Shown here: positions 43,015 through 52,473 of the stretch, piece after piece
How the letters are laid out: each line of letters opens with the position of its first letter
Position numbering within the stretch: position 1 is the stretch's first letter
Source: Lysobacter sp. ISL-50
Lineage (GTDB): Bacteria; Pseudomonadota; Gammaproteobacteria; Xanthomonadales; Xanthomonadaceae
Length of the DNA: 64,000 bases
Direction: 5' to 3'
NCBI RefSeq assembly: GCF_018612875.1
Contig: NZ_JAGGRI010000008.1
Location: forward strand, 1-64,000
Made by a program: the position numbers and the translations under genes
Notes under the pieces: generated by a model
Told to the model about the DNA's origin: nothing
The model's input: the letters and a program-made list of their open reading frames with translations, nothing else
The model's database searches: none

Positions 43015-43036
43015 GGACCGTGGTGCCCGGAGCCGG
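43015..43036. other. right attachment site within tRNA-Leu 3' end
   Basis: Identical 22 bases to 35268-35289. It covers the CCA, acceptor and part of the T-arm of the intact tRNA-Leu gene, which is the usual target of tyrosine integrases. Confidence 0.85.
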
Positions 43037-43107
43037 ACTTGAACCGGCACGGCCGCGAGGCCGGCGGATTTTAAGTCCGCTGCGTCTACCGATTTCGCCA
43101 TCCGGGC
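43021..43107 (-). tRNA. tRNA-Leu (anticodon TAA)
   Basis: An 87-base tRNA with a long variable arm, acceptor stem GCCCGGA/TCCGGGC, anticodon loop CTTAAAA and encoded CCA. It reads UUA. Its 3' end is the attachment site of the island to its left. Confidence 0.95.
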
Positions 43108-43212
43108 ACGGTGCGGTGACCGGGCTAGTTTAGCTTATCCGGCAAACCCCCGACGCGTGGCGATGGGCGTTCGGATACCCAGGCGACACGAAGCCACCCA
43201 ATCGCGGACAAC

Positions 43213-43238
43213 AAAAAAGGGGCCAAGGGCCCCTTCTT
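43213..43238 (-). terminator. terminator after the second tRNA-Gly
   Basis: On the minus strand, AAGGGGCC/GGCCCCTT (8-bp perfect stem, 3-base loop) is followed by six T's. It separates tRNA-Gly (43285-43360) from tRNA-Leu. Confidence 0.85.
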
Positions 43239-43284
43239 CACAGCGTCGGATTTCGGTGAAGCGTTCGAACTTGCGACGCCAAGA

Positions 43285-43360
<76 letters not shown>

Positions 43361-43412
43361 TGAAACCTGGTTGAAGAAACGACCGGCCCCGAGGCGGATC
43401 GTCTGTTCGAAT

Positions 43413-43486
43413 TGGAGGCCGAGGTCGGAATTGAACCGGCGTACGCGGATTTGCAGTCCGCTGCATAACCACTCTGCCACCCGGCC
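43413..43486 (-). tRNA. tRNA-Cys (anticodon GCA)
   Basis: A 74-base cloverleaf with acceptor GGCCGGG (one G-U pair), anticodon loop CTGCAAA and encoded CCA. It lies 52 bases upstream of tRNA-Gly copy 2 and probably shares its transcript. Confidence 0.95.
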
Positions 43487-43553
43487 GGTGACGCGACACA
43501 TACTGCCTGCAGCCACGAATCCTTGCAATCATCGACTGCGCACATTCGCTTAT

Positions 43554-43582
43554 AAAAAAACAAAACCCCGCGAGGGGGTTTA
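43554..43582 (-). terminator. terminator after the first tRNA-Gly
   Basis: On the minus strand, a CCCC/GGGG stem with short loop and flanking A/T pairs is followed by TTTTGTTTTTTT. It lies 40 bases beyond tRNA-Gly copy 1, before tRNA-Cys. Confidence 0.8.
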
Positions 43583-43621
43583 GTTTCTAAGACGATCTCG
43601 TTACCGAAATTATCTTGAATC

Positions 43622-43697
<76 letters not shown>

Positions 43698-43709
43698 GGA
43701 GGAAGCGAT

Positions 43710-43737
43710 ATTTTAGGCATCGAAAGAAAACTGTCAA
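43710..43737 (-). promoter_or_regulatory. strong sigma-70 promoter of the tRNA cluster
   Basis: On the minus strand, a consensus TTGACA (43737-43732), a 16-base spacer, and TAAAAT (43715-43710) lie 13 bases before the first tRNA-Gly. Confidence 0.85.
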
Positions 43738-43868
43738 CCGTTTTCTTCACGCCCCGGCGCCTCGCGGCGCCGTGACCGAACCGCCTGCGCGGCCCGCCGC
43801 ATAAGGCGGGCTGCGATGCGTCCCTCCCCGGCCAAGGTTCGGTTCGCGCCCGACGGTTCCGTTTCCGG

Positions 43869-44444
43869 TCAGGTCGAAGGCTTGTTCGTGTCCGCGTTCA
43901 TTATAGGCCATGCGGCGCGCAAATAGGCCAGTCCGGACCACAACGTCAGCAACGCGGCGGCCGCCAGCATCCACTCGCCGATCCGGAACACCGGCAGGCC
44001 CAGCAGGTTTTCCTGATACAGCAGGCACACCAGCGCGACCATCTGCACGATGGTCTTGATCTTGCCGATCGCGGCGACCTTCACCGCCGCGCGCTGGCCC
44101 AGTTCGGCCATCCATTCGCGCAGCGCCGACACCGCGATCTCCCGGCCGACGATGACCGCGGCCCACAAGGTCATCCACACGGTCGGGTGCTTTTGCACGA
44201 TCAGCAGCAGCGCGACGGCGACCATCAGCTTGTCGGCGACCGGGTCGAGGAAGGCGCCGAAGGCCGAGTACTGGTCGAAGCGGCGGGCGATCCAGCCGTC
44301 CAGCCAGTCGGTGATCGAGGCGAAGGCGAAGATGAACGCGGCCGCGAAGTTGGTCCAGGGGAAATCCAGGAAAAACACCACCACCAGCACCGGGATCAGC
44401 ACGATCCGCGCCAGGGTCAGCATGGTGGGTATGGTCAACTTCAT
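43869..44444 (-). CDS. pgsA: CDP-diacylglycerol-glycerol-3-phosphate 3-phosphatidyltransferase
   Basis: A 191-residue inner-membrane enzyme that makes phosphatidylglycerol phosphate, the first step to phosphatidylglycerol and cardiolipin. The CDP-alcohol phosphotransferase motif is complete: DWLDGWIARRFDQYSAFGAF then LDPVADK. Four to five membrane segments are visible. The start ATG 44444 overlaps the uvrC stop by four bases. Its downstream neighbour is the tRNA cluster, as in other Xanthomonadaceae. Confidence 0.95.
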   Translation of the reverse strand: MKLTIPTMLTLARIVLIPVLVVVFFLDFPWTNFAAAFIFAFASITDWLDGWIARRFDQYSAFGAFLDPVADKLMVAVALLLIVQKHPTVWMTLWAAVIVGREIAVSALREWMAELGQRAAVKVAAIGKIKTIVQMVALVCLLYQENLLGLPVFRIGEWMLAAAALLTLWSGLAYLRAAWPIMNADTNKPST

Positions 44445-46501
44445 CCTTCGCTCCGCTTGCTGTCCGGCGCCGGGTCGGCGGCCTGAGCTTCTTCACTGCC
44501 GGCATCCGGGCCGCCGGCCTTCGCACTGCGCGTTTTCCTGCGTCCCGCGGCCGCGGCCTTGGGGGTGGTGTCCGAACCGGCGGCCGCCGGGGCTTCGGCC
44601 GGCGCGTCCAGCCCGTGCAGGGCGGCGTAGATGCGCTCGGCCAAGGCTTCGTTGACGCCCTCGACCCGGGAGATTTCCTCGGTCCCGGCGGCCTTGAGAC
44701 CGCCAAGACCGCCGAAATGCTTCAACAGATTAGCGCGTCGGCGCGGGCCGATGCCCGGAATGTCTTCCAGCCTACTGCTGTTGCGTGTCTTCTGACGACG
44801 GCCGCGATGGCCGGTGATGGCGAAACGGTGCGCCTCGTCGCGAACCTGCTGAACCAGTTGCAGCGCCGGCGACTCGGCGCCGGGGCGGACGGTGCGGCCG
44901 TCGGGCAGCAGCAGCTCCTCGTCGCCGGGGCGCCGCGCCGGCCCCTTGGCCACGCCGACCAGGATCAGGTTCTCGACCCCGAGCTCTTCCAGCGCCGCGC
45001 GCGCCTGCGCGACCTGCCCGGCGCCGCCGTCGATCAGCAGGATGTCGGGCATCACGCCGTCTGACCGGCCCTCGCGCTCCGCGCTCGGGCGTTCGTCGAC
45101 GCGCGAACCAGTGGTTCGCAAACGCGCCGCCTCACCCTCCACCGCGCGGCGGAAGCGCCGGGCGATGGCCTGGTTCATCGCGGCGTAGTCGTCGCCTTCG
45201 GTGATGCCGGTGATGTTGTAGCGGCGGTACTGACCGCGCACTGGCCCCTGCGCATCGAACACCACGCACGAAGCGACCGTGGCCTCGCCCATGGTGTGGC
45301 TGATGTCGAAGCATTCGATGCGTTGCGGCAGCGACGGCATGCGCAGCAGATCGCGCAGCGCCTCGGCGCGGGCGAGCTGGGCGGCGTGGCTGGTCAGCTC
45401 GGTGCCGAGCGAGAGTTCGGCGTTGCGCCGTGCCATATCGACGTAGCCGGCGCGTTCGCCGCGCACGTTGGCCTTGATCTGCACGCGGCGTTCGCCGGTC
45501 GCGGAGAAGGCCTGTTCGAACAGTTCGCGATCGGGCAGATCGCGGTCGAGCACGATCTCGCGCGGCGGGGGTTGTTCGCCGTAGTACTGCGAGATGAAGG
45601 CGGTCAGCACTTCCTCGGGATTGTCGCTGCCGCGGGTCTGCGGGAAGAACGCGCGGGTGCCCAGGTTGCGGCCGTCGCGGAACGCCAGCAGCAGCACGCA
45701 GGCCGCCGCGCCCTGCATCGCGATGGCGAGCACGTCCAGATCGGCGGCGCGGCCGTCCACGTACTGGCGCGCCTGCAGGCTGCGGATGCCGGCGATCAGG
45801 TCGCGGATGCGCGCGGCGTCCTCGAAATCCAGACGCACGCTGGCCGCTTCCATGTCGCGGCCCAGTTCGTCGGTGAGTTCGTCGCTGCGGCCTTCCAGGA
45901 ACAGGCCGGAGCGGCGCACGCTCTCGGCGTAGTCGCGCGCCGGCACCAGGCCCACGCACGGCGCGCTGCAGCGGCCGATCTGGTGCTGCAGGCACGGCCG
46001 CGAGCGGTTACGGAACACGCTGTCCTCGCAACTGCGCAGGCGGAACAGCTTGTGCATCAGGTTGAGCGTGTCGCGCACCGCGCCGACGCTGGCATACGGG
46101 CCGAAGTAGCGCCCGGCCACCGCGCGCGGGCCGCGGTGCATGGCGATGCGCGGCCAGGCCTCGCTGGTCATCAGCACGTAGGGATAACTTTTGTCGTCGC
46201 GCAGCAGCACGTTGTAGCGCGGCTTGAGCGACTTGATCAGCTGGTTTTCCAGGATCAGCGCTTCGGCCTCGGTGCGAGTGACCGTGACCTCCATGCGCGC
46301 GGTCTGCGACAGCATCGACATGATGCGCGCGGACTTGGGCGTGGCGTTGAAATAACTGGAAACGCGATTGCGCAGCGCGCTGGCCTTGCCGACGTAGAGC
46401 ACGCCATCGTCGGCGCCGATCATGCGGTAGACGCCGGGCGCGGTGCTGAGCTGCTTGACGAAGGCCTTGCCGTCGAACGGCGCGGGCTGGGCGGCCGTCA
46501 T
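44441..46501 (-). CDS. uvrC: excinuclease ABC subunit C
   Basis: A 686-residue DNA repair nuclease that makes both incisions around UvrB-marked damage. Domains in order are GIY-YIG (residues 15-95, GVYRMIGADDGVLYVGKA), UVR (about 205-240), the RNase H-like UvrC domain (about 380-540, CFDISHTMGEATVASCV and DILLIDGGAGQ) and a tandem helix-hairpin-helix (IPGIGPRRRANLLKHFGG). A disordered Ala/Lys tail of about 70 residues is longer than usual. I start at ATG 46501; a GTG at 46522 is possible. Confidence 0.95.
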   Translation of the reverse strand: MTAAQPAPFDGKAFVKQLSTAPGVYRMIGADDGVLYVGKASALRNRVSSYFNATPKSARIMSMLSQTARMEVTVTRTEAEALILENQLIKSLKPRYNVLLRDDKSYPYVLMTSEAWPRIAMHRGPRAVAGRYFGPYASVGAVRDTLNLMHKLFRLRSCEDSVFRNRSRPCLQHQIGRCSAPCVGLVPARDYAESVRRSGLFLEGRSDELTDELGRDMEAASVRLDFEDAARIRDLIAGIRSLQARQYVDGRAADLDVLAIAMQGAAACVLLLAFRDGRNLGTRAFFPQTRGSDNPEEVLTAFISQYYGEQPPPREIVLDRDLPDRELFEQAFSATGERRVQIKANVRGERAGYVDMARRNAELSLGTELTSHAAQLARAEALRDLLRMPSLPQRIECFDISHTMGEATVASCVVFDAQGPVRGQYRRYNITGITEGDDYAAMNQAIARRFRRAVEGEAARLRTTGSRVDERPSAEREGRSDGVMPDILLIDGGAGQVAQARAALEELGVENLILVGVAKGPARRPGDEELLLPDGRTVRPGAESPALQLVQQVRDEAHRFAITGHRGRRQKTRNSSRLEDIPGIGPRRRANLLKHFGGLGGLKAAGTEEISRVEGVNEALAERIYAALHGLDAPAEAPAAAGSDTTPKAAAAGRRKTRSAKAGGPDAGSEEAQAADPAPDSKRSEG

Positions 46502-47048
46502 GCGCGCACGGCTCCCGCGCACGCGCGAGCGGCGGCGGAATCAAGCGGGCGGGCTGGCGAGAGAGCGGGCGTCGCGGTCACGGATATCGGTCGGCTGAGC
46601 GGCAGGGCCCGGAGGCCGGCGTAATGAGTGGATATGGCTTGAATTGGGCTGATTATGCGTTAGCGCAAGGGCTGCCGGGCTGGATCCGAGGCTGGGCGTG
46701 GGTTGCGTGGGGCCGCGGCTTGGTTGGGGCGGACTGGCTTTGATGTCGCGGGGCCGGAACGAAGCGCGGGGAAGGTGTCGTGGCTGCGGCGTCAACTGGG
46801 CCTTAGCGCCCTTTCAAAGCCTCTTGAAAACGGGCTCGTTATTGCCGCGGAAAAGCGGGCGGCGCTTGTTTCTGCGGAGGCGAACTTCTGGGACTTTCGT
46901 GCCAGGACGCTTGAAGTCACTGGATGTTCGGCTCCGCCGAAGTAAAGCGGAGCCCGCGTTCGCGGGAATGACGAGCAAAAAGCAGAGGCTCGAAACCCAT
47001 AGCAGGCGCTGGACAGACGCTGAGCGGCCTTCCGGATCGCGCCCCGAC
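46502..47048. other. intergenic region with a decayed repeat, no gene
   Basis: No convincing gene is seen between uvrC and the phosphatase. Bases 46890-46973 hold a broken copy of the paired GTCATTCCCGC element (next entry). The remainder shows only GC-biased open frames. Confidence 0.6.
46890..46973. repeat. degenerate paired palindromic repeat, interrupted
   Basis: Reads as the reverse orientation of the element at 11983 (GGACTTTCGTGC, then CGCTTGAAGTCACTGGA). The left palindrome is lost, and the right one is interrupted by about 28 bases (GTTCGGCTCCGCCGAAGTAA and onward) before CCCGCGTTCGCGGGAATGAC. Confidence 0.7.
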
Positions 47049-47531
47049 CTAGCCGCCGCGCAACCCCAGCTCTTCGCGCAAACGCGCGATCGCGCCGTCG
47101 GCGGCGTGGTCCAGCAACTGGAACACATGCTCGAACTGCGCCGGCCCGCCGGTGTAGGGATCGGGCACTTCGCCGTCGGTGACCGTGCCGCACCAGTCCA
47201 GCAGCAAGGCGCTGCGCGCGTGGGCGCCCTTCGGCGCGCGGGCGCGGACATCGCGCAGGTTGGCGCGGTCGGCGCACAGCAGCCAGTCGAAATCGCGATA
47301 GTCCGCGGCCGCGAGTTGACGCGCGCGCAGGCCGGAGATGTCGATGCCGTGCTCGGCGGCGTTGGCGATCGCGCGCCGGTCCGGCGGATCGCCGACGTGC
47401 CAGTCGCCGGTGCCGGCCGAATCCAGCTCGACCCGGCCGGCGATCGACGACGCCTCGATGCGCGCGCGCAGCACGCCTTCGGCGACCGGCGAGCGGCAGA
47501 TGTTGCCCAGGCAGACTACGAGCAGGCGCAT
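47049..47531 (-). CDS. low molecular weight protein tyrosine phosphatase
   Basis: A 160-residue cytoplasmic phosphatase. The active-site P-loop is CLGNICRSP near the N-terminus (CX5R with the serine), and the catalytic acid is in VPDPYTGG. It starts three bases after kdsB, so it is the last gene of the lpxK-kdsB group. In other bacteria such enzymes control tyrosine kinases of polysaccharide export, but no kinase is nearby. Confidence 0.93.
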   Translation of the reverse strand: MRLLVVCLGNICRSPVAEGVLRARIEASSIAGRVELDSAGTGDWHVGDPPDRRAIANAAEHGIDISGLRARQLAAADYRDFDWLLCADRANLRDVRARAPKGAHARSALLLDWCGTVTDGEVPDPYTGGPAQFEHVFQLLDHAADGAIARLREELGLRGG

Positions 47532-47534
47532 GCC

Positions 47535-48338
47535 TCAGCCGCCCTCGCCGCCCGTGCCGGCGCCGGCCGAGCCCGCTTCGCTGGCCAGATGCGCCGCGGC
47601 CCTGTCCAGATCCTCCGGCGTGTCCACGCCGGGCGGGAACGGCTCGGGCGTGATGCCCACGGCGATGCGGTAACCGGCTTCCAGCGCGCGCAATTGCTCA
47701 AGCGACTCGATCTGCTCCAGGCGTCCGGGCCGCATCTTGGCGAACTTGCGCAGGAATCCGGCGCGGTAGCCGTAGATGCCGATGTGCCGCAGCCATTCGC
47801 CGCCGCCGGGCATGCGTTCGCGATCCTTGGCGAAGGCGTCGCGCGGCCACGGAATCGGCGCGCGGCTGAAGTACAGCGCGTCGCCGTTGCCGGCGCGCAC
47901 CAGCTTGACCGCGTTGGGATCGAACAACACTTCGACTTCGGTGACCGGCGCGGCCAGCGTGGACATGTCCGCGCCGCTGTCGCGCAAGGTCTGCGCGGTG
48001 GCGAGGATGCCCGCGGCCGGCGCGAAGGGTTCGTCGCCCTGCAGGTTGACCACGACGGTGTCGTCGCGCCAGCCGGCGATGTCGGCGCATTCGGCCAGGC
48101 GGTCGGTGCCGGAGGCGTGGTCGGGCGAGGTCATCGCCACTTGCACGCCGCTGTCCTTGAGCGCCTGCGCGATGCGTTCGTCGTCGGCCGCGACCCACAC
48201 TTCGCTCGCGCCCGCCGCCAATGCGCGGCGCGCGACGTGCAGCACCAGCGGCTCGCCGGCGAGCGGACGCAGCGGCTTGCCGGGCAGCCGCGAAGCGGCG
48301 TAGCGGGCGGGAATGGCGACGACGAAATCCTGGCTCAT
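47535..48338 (-). CDS. kdsB: 3-deoxy-manno-octulosonate cytidylyltransferase
   Basis: A 267-residue enzyme that activates Kdo as CMP-Kdo for lipopolysaccharide inner core. The N-terminal nucleotide-binding motif [15 protein letters not shown] and the [10 protein letters not shown] motif are typical, as is RHIGIYGYR. The C-terminus has about 12 extra residues rich in Gly/Ala. It follows lpxK by 103 bases and precedes the phosphatase. Confidence 0.95.
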   Translation of the reverse strand: MSQDFVVAIPARYAASRLPGKPLRPLAGEPLVLHVARRALAAGASEVWVAADDERIAQALKDSGVQVAMTSPDHASGTDRLAECADIAGWRDDTVVVNLQGDEPFAPAAGILATAQTLRDSGADMSTLAAPVTEVEVLFDPNAVKLVRAGNGDALYFSRAPIPWPRDAFAKDRERMPGGGEWLRHIGIYGYRAGFLRKFAKMRPGRLEQIESLEQLRALEAGYRIAVGITPEPFPPGVDTPEDLDRAAAHLASEAGSAGAGTGGEGG

Positions 48339-48441
48339 GATGGGCTCCGAACGGTACGGCGGGTGCGGCGGTGATCACTATGATGGCGCGCGGCTGCCGA
48401 TGCGGCCGTCGCGGATTCGCCATCGCCACGGCGCGAGCGGC

Positions 48442-49479
48442 TCAGCGTCGCGGCAGCGTCTGTAATTTATCCAACAACGACACCCAGAACGCCTCCGGCA
48501 ATTCGGCGCGCACCGGCACGCTGTAGTACGCCTCCGAGGCGAACGCGCCCTCGCCCGTCAGCGGAATCTTCACCGCGTCCTTCTCCGTCATCAGCACCGG
48601 CAGTTTGCTGCCGAAAGCGAAGTCGGACTCGACATAGCGGTGATGATCGGGAAACGCGTGCGGCACGACCGCGATGCCGAAGCCGCGCAGCATGGAGAAA
48701 TAGCGTTCGGGATCGCCGATGCCGGCGACCGCGTGCACGCGCTGGCCGGCGAAGGCCTCCAGCTTGAGCGGACGCGTGCCCAGCAGCGACTGCGCCTGAT
48801 CGGCGATCAGGCGCATCGGCCATTCGCCGAAACCGGCGTTGGCGGTCGGATCGCTGGTCGCGGCCTGGGCCAGATTGACCACGCGGAAATCGCACTGCGC
48901 GCCGCGCTCGGGCGGTTCGCGCAAAGGCCCGGCCGGCAGCAGCTGGCCGTTGCCGTAGCGGCGGCGGCCGTCGACGACTTCGATCTCGATGTCGCGCGCC
49001 AGGCGGTAATGCTGCAGGCCGTCGTCGCAGATCACGATGTCGCAACCGGCGTCGGCCAAGGCCTTGGCCGCGGCGGCGCGGTCGCGATCGGCGCGCAGCC
49101 TGGCGCCGGTGCGGCGCGCGATCAGCACCGGTTCGTCGCCGCCCAGGCGCGGATCGGTGTCGCGCTCGACCCACAACGGCGTGGCGATGTCGTCGCGGCC
49201 GTAACCGCGGCTGGCGACGCCGGGGTTCCAGCCTTCCTGTTTGAGCCGCTGCACCAGGGCGATGGTCAGCGGGGTCTTGCCGGCGCCGCCGGCGGTGATG
49301 TTGCCGACCACCAGCACCGGCACGCCCGGATGCAGGCGGCGCTTGTAGCCCTTGCGGTACAGCGCGCGGCGAAAACCGGTGACCGCGCCGTACAGGCCCG
49401 ACAGCAGGCGCGCGTGCGCGGGCACGGCGGTGTCGTCGTACCAATAGGCGGGAACGCCGCCGCGACGGTCGGCGCTCAT
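48442..49479 (-). CDS. lpxK: tetraacyldisaccharide 4'-kinase
   Basis: A 345-residue membrane-associated kinase that phosphorylates the 4' position of the lipid A precursor. The Walker A motif is [13 protein letters not shown], followed by SRGYGRD and the DDGLQHYRL segment, all diagnostic. I start at ATG 49479 (MSADRRGG); the longer frame to 49635 overlaps msbA and is not family-like. The msbA-lpxK order is the standard one, coupling lipid A synthesis to its flipping. Confidence 0.95.
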   Translation of the reverse strand: MSADRRGGVPAYWYDDTAVPAHARLLSGLYGAVTGFRRALYRKGYKRRLHPGVPVLVVGNITAGGAGKTPLTIALVQRLKQEGWNPGVASRGYGRDDIATPLWVERDTDPRLGGDEPVLIARRTGARLRADRDRAAAAKALADAGCDIVICDDGLQHYRLARDIEIEVVDGRRRYGNGQLLPAGPLREPPERGAQCDFRVVNLAQAATSDPTANAGFGEWPMRLIADQAQSLLGTRPLKLEAFAGQRVHAVAGIGDPERYFSMLRGFGIAVVPHAFPDHHRYVESDFAFGSKLPVLMTEKDAVKIPLTGEGAFASEAYYSVPVRAELPEAFWVSLLDKLQTLPRR

Positions 49480-49564
49480 CGGTCGCCGCCGGCGTTGGGC
49501 GAAATTCGCGGCGGGTCGATTCGCGCGGGCATCGCGGCCTGGTTCGCGGCCTTCATCGCGTCGT

Positions 49565-51319
49565 TCATTCGGCGTCGCGGAACTGCATGCGGTGCAGATG
49601 CGCATACAGCCCGCCGTGGGCGAGCAGTTCGGCATGCGAGCCGCGCTCGACGATGCGGCCCTGATCCAGCACCAGCACCTGATCGGCGTGTTCGATGGTC
49701 GACAGCCGGTGCGCGATGACCAGCGTCGTGCGATCGGGCATCAGCCGCTCCAGCGCGTCCTGCACCAGCCGCTCGGACTCGGTGTCGAGCGCGGCGGTGG
49801 CTTCGTCGAGAATCAGGATCGGCGCGTCCTTGAGCATCGCGCGCGCGATCGCCAGGCGCTGGCGCTGGCCGCCGGAGAGCTTGCCGCCCTTGGCGCCGAT
49901 GGAGGTCTGCGCGCCTTCGGGCATGCGCTCGATGAACTCGGCCGCGTTGGCGCCGCGCATCGCGCGATCCAGCGCGGCTTCGTCGTGGTCCTGCATCTCG
50001 CCGTAGGCGACGTTGGCCGCGACGGTGCCGTCGAACAGCATCACCTGCTGGCCGACCAGGGCGATCTGGCGGCGCAGGTCCGAGAGCTTGTAGTCGCTGA
50101 GCGGATGGCCGTCGAGCAGGATCTGCCCGGACTCGGGATCGTAGAAGCGCGGAATCAGCTTGATCAGCGTGGATTTGCCGCTGCCGGAGCGGCCGACGAT
50201 GGCCGTCACCGTGCCCGGCCGGGCGACGAAGCTGATGTCCGACAACGCCGGCGCGCTCTGGCCCGGATAGCGCGCGGTGACTGCGCGGAATTCGATCAAC
50301 CCCTGGCTGCGCGCGAGCTCGCGCGTGCCGCTGTCGGGCTCTTCCGGCGCATCGAGCACTTCGAACAGGCGCTCGGCCGAGGCCACGCCGCGCTGGAGCA
50401 TGTTCTGCACGTTGGTGAGCTGGCGCAGGTTCGGGATGATCGCCATCATCGACACCATCAGCACCACGAACCCGCCCGCGTCCAGGCGTCCGGCGAAGGC
50501 TTCGTAACCGGCGACGAACAGCAGCAGCGCCAGGCCGACCGAGCCCATCAACTGCACCATCGCCGAGGCGATGCTGCGGGTGGATTCGACCTTGAGGCTG
50601 AGCTTGAGGTAGTTGTCGGCGATCGCGCCGTAGCGCTCCAGCTCGGATTTCTGCGCGCCGTAGACCTTCACTTCCTGCTGGTTGGACAGCGCCTGATCGG
50701 CCGCCAGCAGCAGTTGCGCCCCGCTTTCCTGGATGCGATGGCTGATGCGGCGATAACGCCGGCCGACCTTGTCCATCACCCAGGCCAGCGGCGGCGCCAT
50801 GATCAGCACCGCGAAGGTGACCTGCCAGCTGGTCCAGATCATCACCGCGAGCAAGGCGATCGCCTGCGTGGATTGCTGCACCATGACCTTGAGCGCATCG
50901 ACCGAGGCCTGCGCGACCTGATCGCTGTCCGAGCCCAGGCGCACCAGCATCGAGGTCACAGGCTCGGTGTCGAAGCGCGCGCCGGGCAGGCGCAGATACT
51001 TGCCGAGCACCTGCACGCGCAGATCGCGGGCGACGCCGCGGCCGGACTTGGCCATGTAGTAGTCGGTCAGATAGCCGGCGATGCCGCGCAACACGAACAA
51101 GCCCACGATCGCCAGCGGCAGCCACACCGCCACCTTGGTGTTCTTGACGATGAAGGTCTGGTTGATGACCGGTTCCATCAACTTGGTGAAACCGGCGCCG
51201 GCCGCGGCTTCGAACAGCATGCCGACCACCGCCAGCCACAGCAGTCCGCGGTACGGCAGGGCGAATCTGAGCAACCGGCGGTAGGTCTGCCAGGGCGAAG
51301 CGGTCGCGCTCGCCGTCAC
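49565..51319 (-). CDS. msbA: lipid A flippase, ATP-binding/permease MsbA
   Basis: A 584-residue half-transporter. Six membrane helices occupy residues 1-310, followed by an ABC domain with Walker [10 protein letters not shown], signature [10 protein letters not shown] and Walker [13 protein letters not shown]. It flips core-lipid A across the inner membrane. The start is GTG 51319, overlapping the exbD stop as GTGA, so it is coupled to exbBD. The lpxK gene follows 85 bases later. Confidence 0.95.
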   Translation of the reverse strand: MTASATASPWQTYRRLLRFALPYRGLLWLAVVGMLFEAAAGAGFTKLMEPVINQTFIVKNTKVAVWLPLAIVGLFVLRGIAGYLTDYYMAKSGRGVARDLRVQVLGKYLRLPGARFDTEPVTSMLVRLGSDSDQVAQASVDALKVMVQQSTQAIALLAVMIWTSWQVTFAVLIMAPPLAWVMDKVGRRYRRISHRIQESGAQLLLAADQALSNQQEVKVYGAQKSELERYGAIADNYLKLSLKVESTRSIASAMVQLMGSVGLALLLFVAGYEAFAGRLDAGGFVVLMVSMMAIIPNLRQLTNVQNMLQRGVASAERLFEVLDAPEEPDSGTRELARSQGLIEFRAVTARYPGQSAPALSDISFVARPGTVTAIVGRSGSGKSTLIKLIPRFYDPESGQILLDGHPLSDYKLSDLRRQIALVGQQVMLFDGTVAANVAYGEMQDHDEAALDRAMRGANAAEFIERMPEGAQTSIGAKGGKLSGGQRQRLAIARAMLKDAPILILDEATAALDTESERLVQDALERLMPDRTTLVIAHRLSTIEHADQVLVLDQGRIVERGSHAELLAHGGLYAHLHRMQFRDAE

Positions 51320-51768
51320 CGCGCGGCCTCCGCGGGCTTGGCCGCGCCGGCGTTCTGCGGCGGCGCGGTCGCGCTCATGATCCGGCGGAAACCCAACTGA
51401 CCGAGCGCGTCGTACACAGTGACCACGGCCTGGTACGGCGTGCGCGCGTCGGCGCGCAGCATCACCGCGCGGTCGCGGTCGGAACCGGCGACTTCGGCGA
51501 TGGTGGTCTTGAGCGATTCAAGATCGTCGCGCAGCACTTCCCGGTCGCCGACGAAGTAACGGCCTTCGGCGTTGACCAGCACGATCAGCGCCTTGCTGGC
51601 ATCGCCCGAAGGCTCGCCGGTGGCGCGCGGCAGTTCCAGCTTGAGCACCGAGCGCGCGTCGAAGGTCGCGGTGACGACGAAGAAGATGATCAGCACCAGG
51701 ATCACGTCGATCAGCGGGACCAGGTTGATCTCGGGTTCGTCGTCGGCGCGATGGTCGCGAATACGCAT
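51316..51768 (-). CDS. exbD: biopolymer transport protein ExbD/TolR
   Basis: A 150-residue protein with one N-terminal membrane helix (INLVPLIDVILVLIIFFVVTA) carrying the proton-conducting aspartate of LIDVILVLIIFF, and a periplasmic domain. It works with ExbB to power TonB; the TonB-like proteins at the start of the window are far away. In Xanthomonadaceae the exbBD pair upstream of msbA is conserved, so it may have an envelope role of its own. Confidence 0.92.
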   Translation of the reverse strand: MRIRDHRADDEPEINLVPLIDVILVLIIFFVVTATFDARSVLKLELPRATGEPSGDASKALIVLVNAEGRYFVGDREVLRDDLESLKTTIAEVAGSDRDRAVMLRADARTPYQAVVTVYDALGQLGFRRIMSATAPPQNAGAAKPAEAAR

Positions 51769-51777
51769 GCGGCGACC

Positions 51778-52446
51778 TCAGCCGGCCTGGCCGCCGGCCA
51801 GACGCACCGGCGCGCGCGCCGCTTCGGTCTGGCGCGATTCGGCGGTGCCCGGGGTCAGCACGTCGATCAGGGCGATGGCTTCGTGCTCCATCGCCACGAT
51901 GTATTCCGCGACGCGGCCGCGGAACCAGCGGTGGGCGATCAGCGCCGGGATCGCCACGATCATGCCGGTGGCGGTGCACACCAGCGCCTTGCCGATGCCG
52001 CCGGCCAGCTGGTTGACGTCGCCGATGCCGTGATCGTTGATGACCATGAACATCTGGATCATGCCGACCACGGTGCCAAACAGGCCCAGCAGCGGACCCG
52101 CGGCGGAAATGGTGCCGAGCGTGTTCAGGTAGCGCTCCATGCGGTGGACCAGATGCCGGCCCACGTCCTCGATGCGTTCGCGGATTTCCTCGCGCGGGCG
52201 CAGGCGCACGTCCAGCGCCGCCGCCAGCAGCGCGCCCAGCGGCGCGGTCGCGCGCAGGGATTCGATATGCGCCGGGTCGAGCTTGCCGCTGGCCGCCCAG
52301 GCGCGCACTTCCTGGCCCAGCTGAGGCGGCAGGACGGCACGCCGGCGCAGAGTCCACAGCCGCTCGATGATGATCGCAAGCGCTACCGCCGACAGGATCA
52401 ACAACGGAATCATCGGCCAACCGCCGGCCTTCACCAGTTCCAGCAC
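51778..52446 (-). CDS. exbB: MotA/TolQ/ExbB proton channel protein
   Basis: A 222-residue protein with three membrane helices: residues 10-32, 115-140 and 155-180. The channel-family motif AAGPLLGLFGTVVGMIQMF and the later ALVCTATGMIVAIPALIAHRW are typical. The start is GTG 52446 with GGAGG at good spacing. It lies nine bases before exbD and 27 bases after comEC, suggesting one long operon from comEC to lpxK. Confidence 0.92.
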   Translation of the reverse strand: MLELVKAGGWPMIPLLILSAVALAIIIERLWTLRRRAVLPPQLGQEVRAWAASGKLDPAHIESLRATAPLGALLAAALDVRLRPREEIRERIEDVGRHLVHRMERYLNTLGTISAAGPLLGLFGTVVGMIQMFMVINDHGIGDVNQLAGGIGKALVCTATGMIVAIPALIAHRWFRGRVAEYIVAMEHEAIALIDVLTPGTAESRQTEAARAPVRLAGGQAG

Positions 52447-52473
52447 TCGCGAACCTCCGGCCCGTGGCCGACT

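Larger units (their letters stand above)
35268..43036. mobile_element. degenerate genomic island at the tRNA-Leu 3' end
   Basis: About 7.8 kb bounded by a 22-base direct repeat made of the last 16 bases of tRNA-Leu and six bases beyond. Inside, the left third is strikingly AT-rich compared with the flanks, codon use differs, and genes are typical accessory ones (excisionase-like HTH proteins, DUF1508, P63C, DUF3606). No integrase, transposase or replication gene is left, so it is probably a fixed remnant. Confidence 0.8.

Noticed and set aside
35268-43036. An active integrative element
   Set aside because: Every larger frame in the island was read for tyrosine (R-H-R-Y) or serine recombinase features and none was found.
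42819-43133. A 104-residue open frame running through tRNA-Leu
   Set aside because: It reads antisense through an intact tRNA gene and a terminator.
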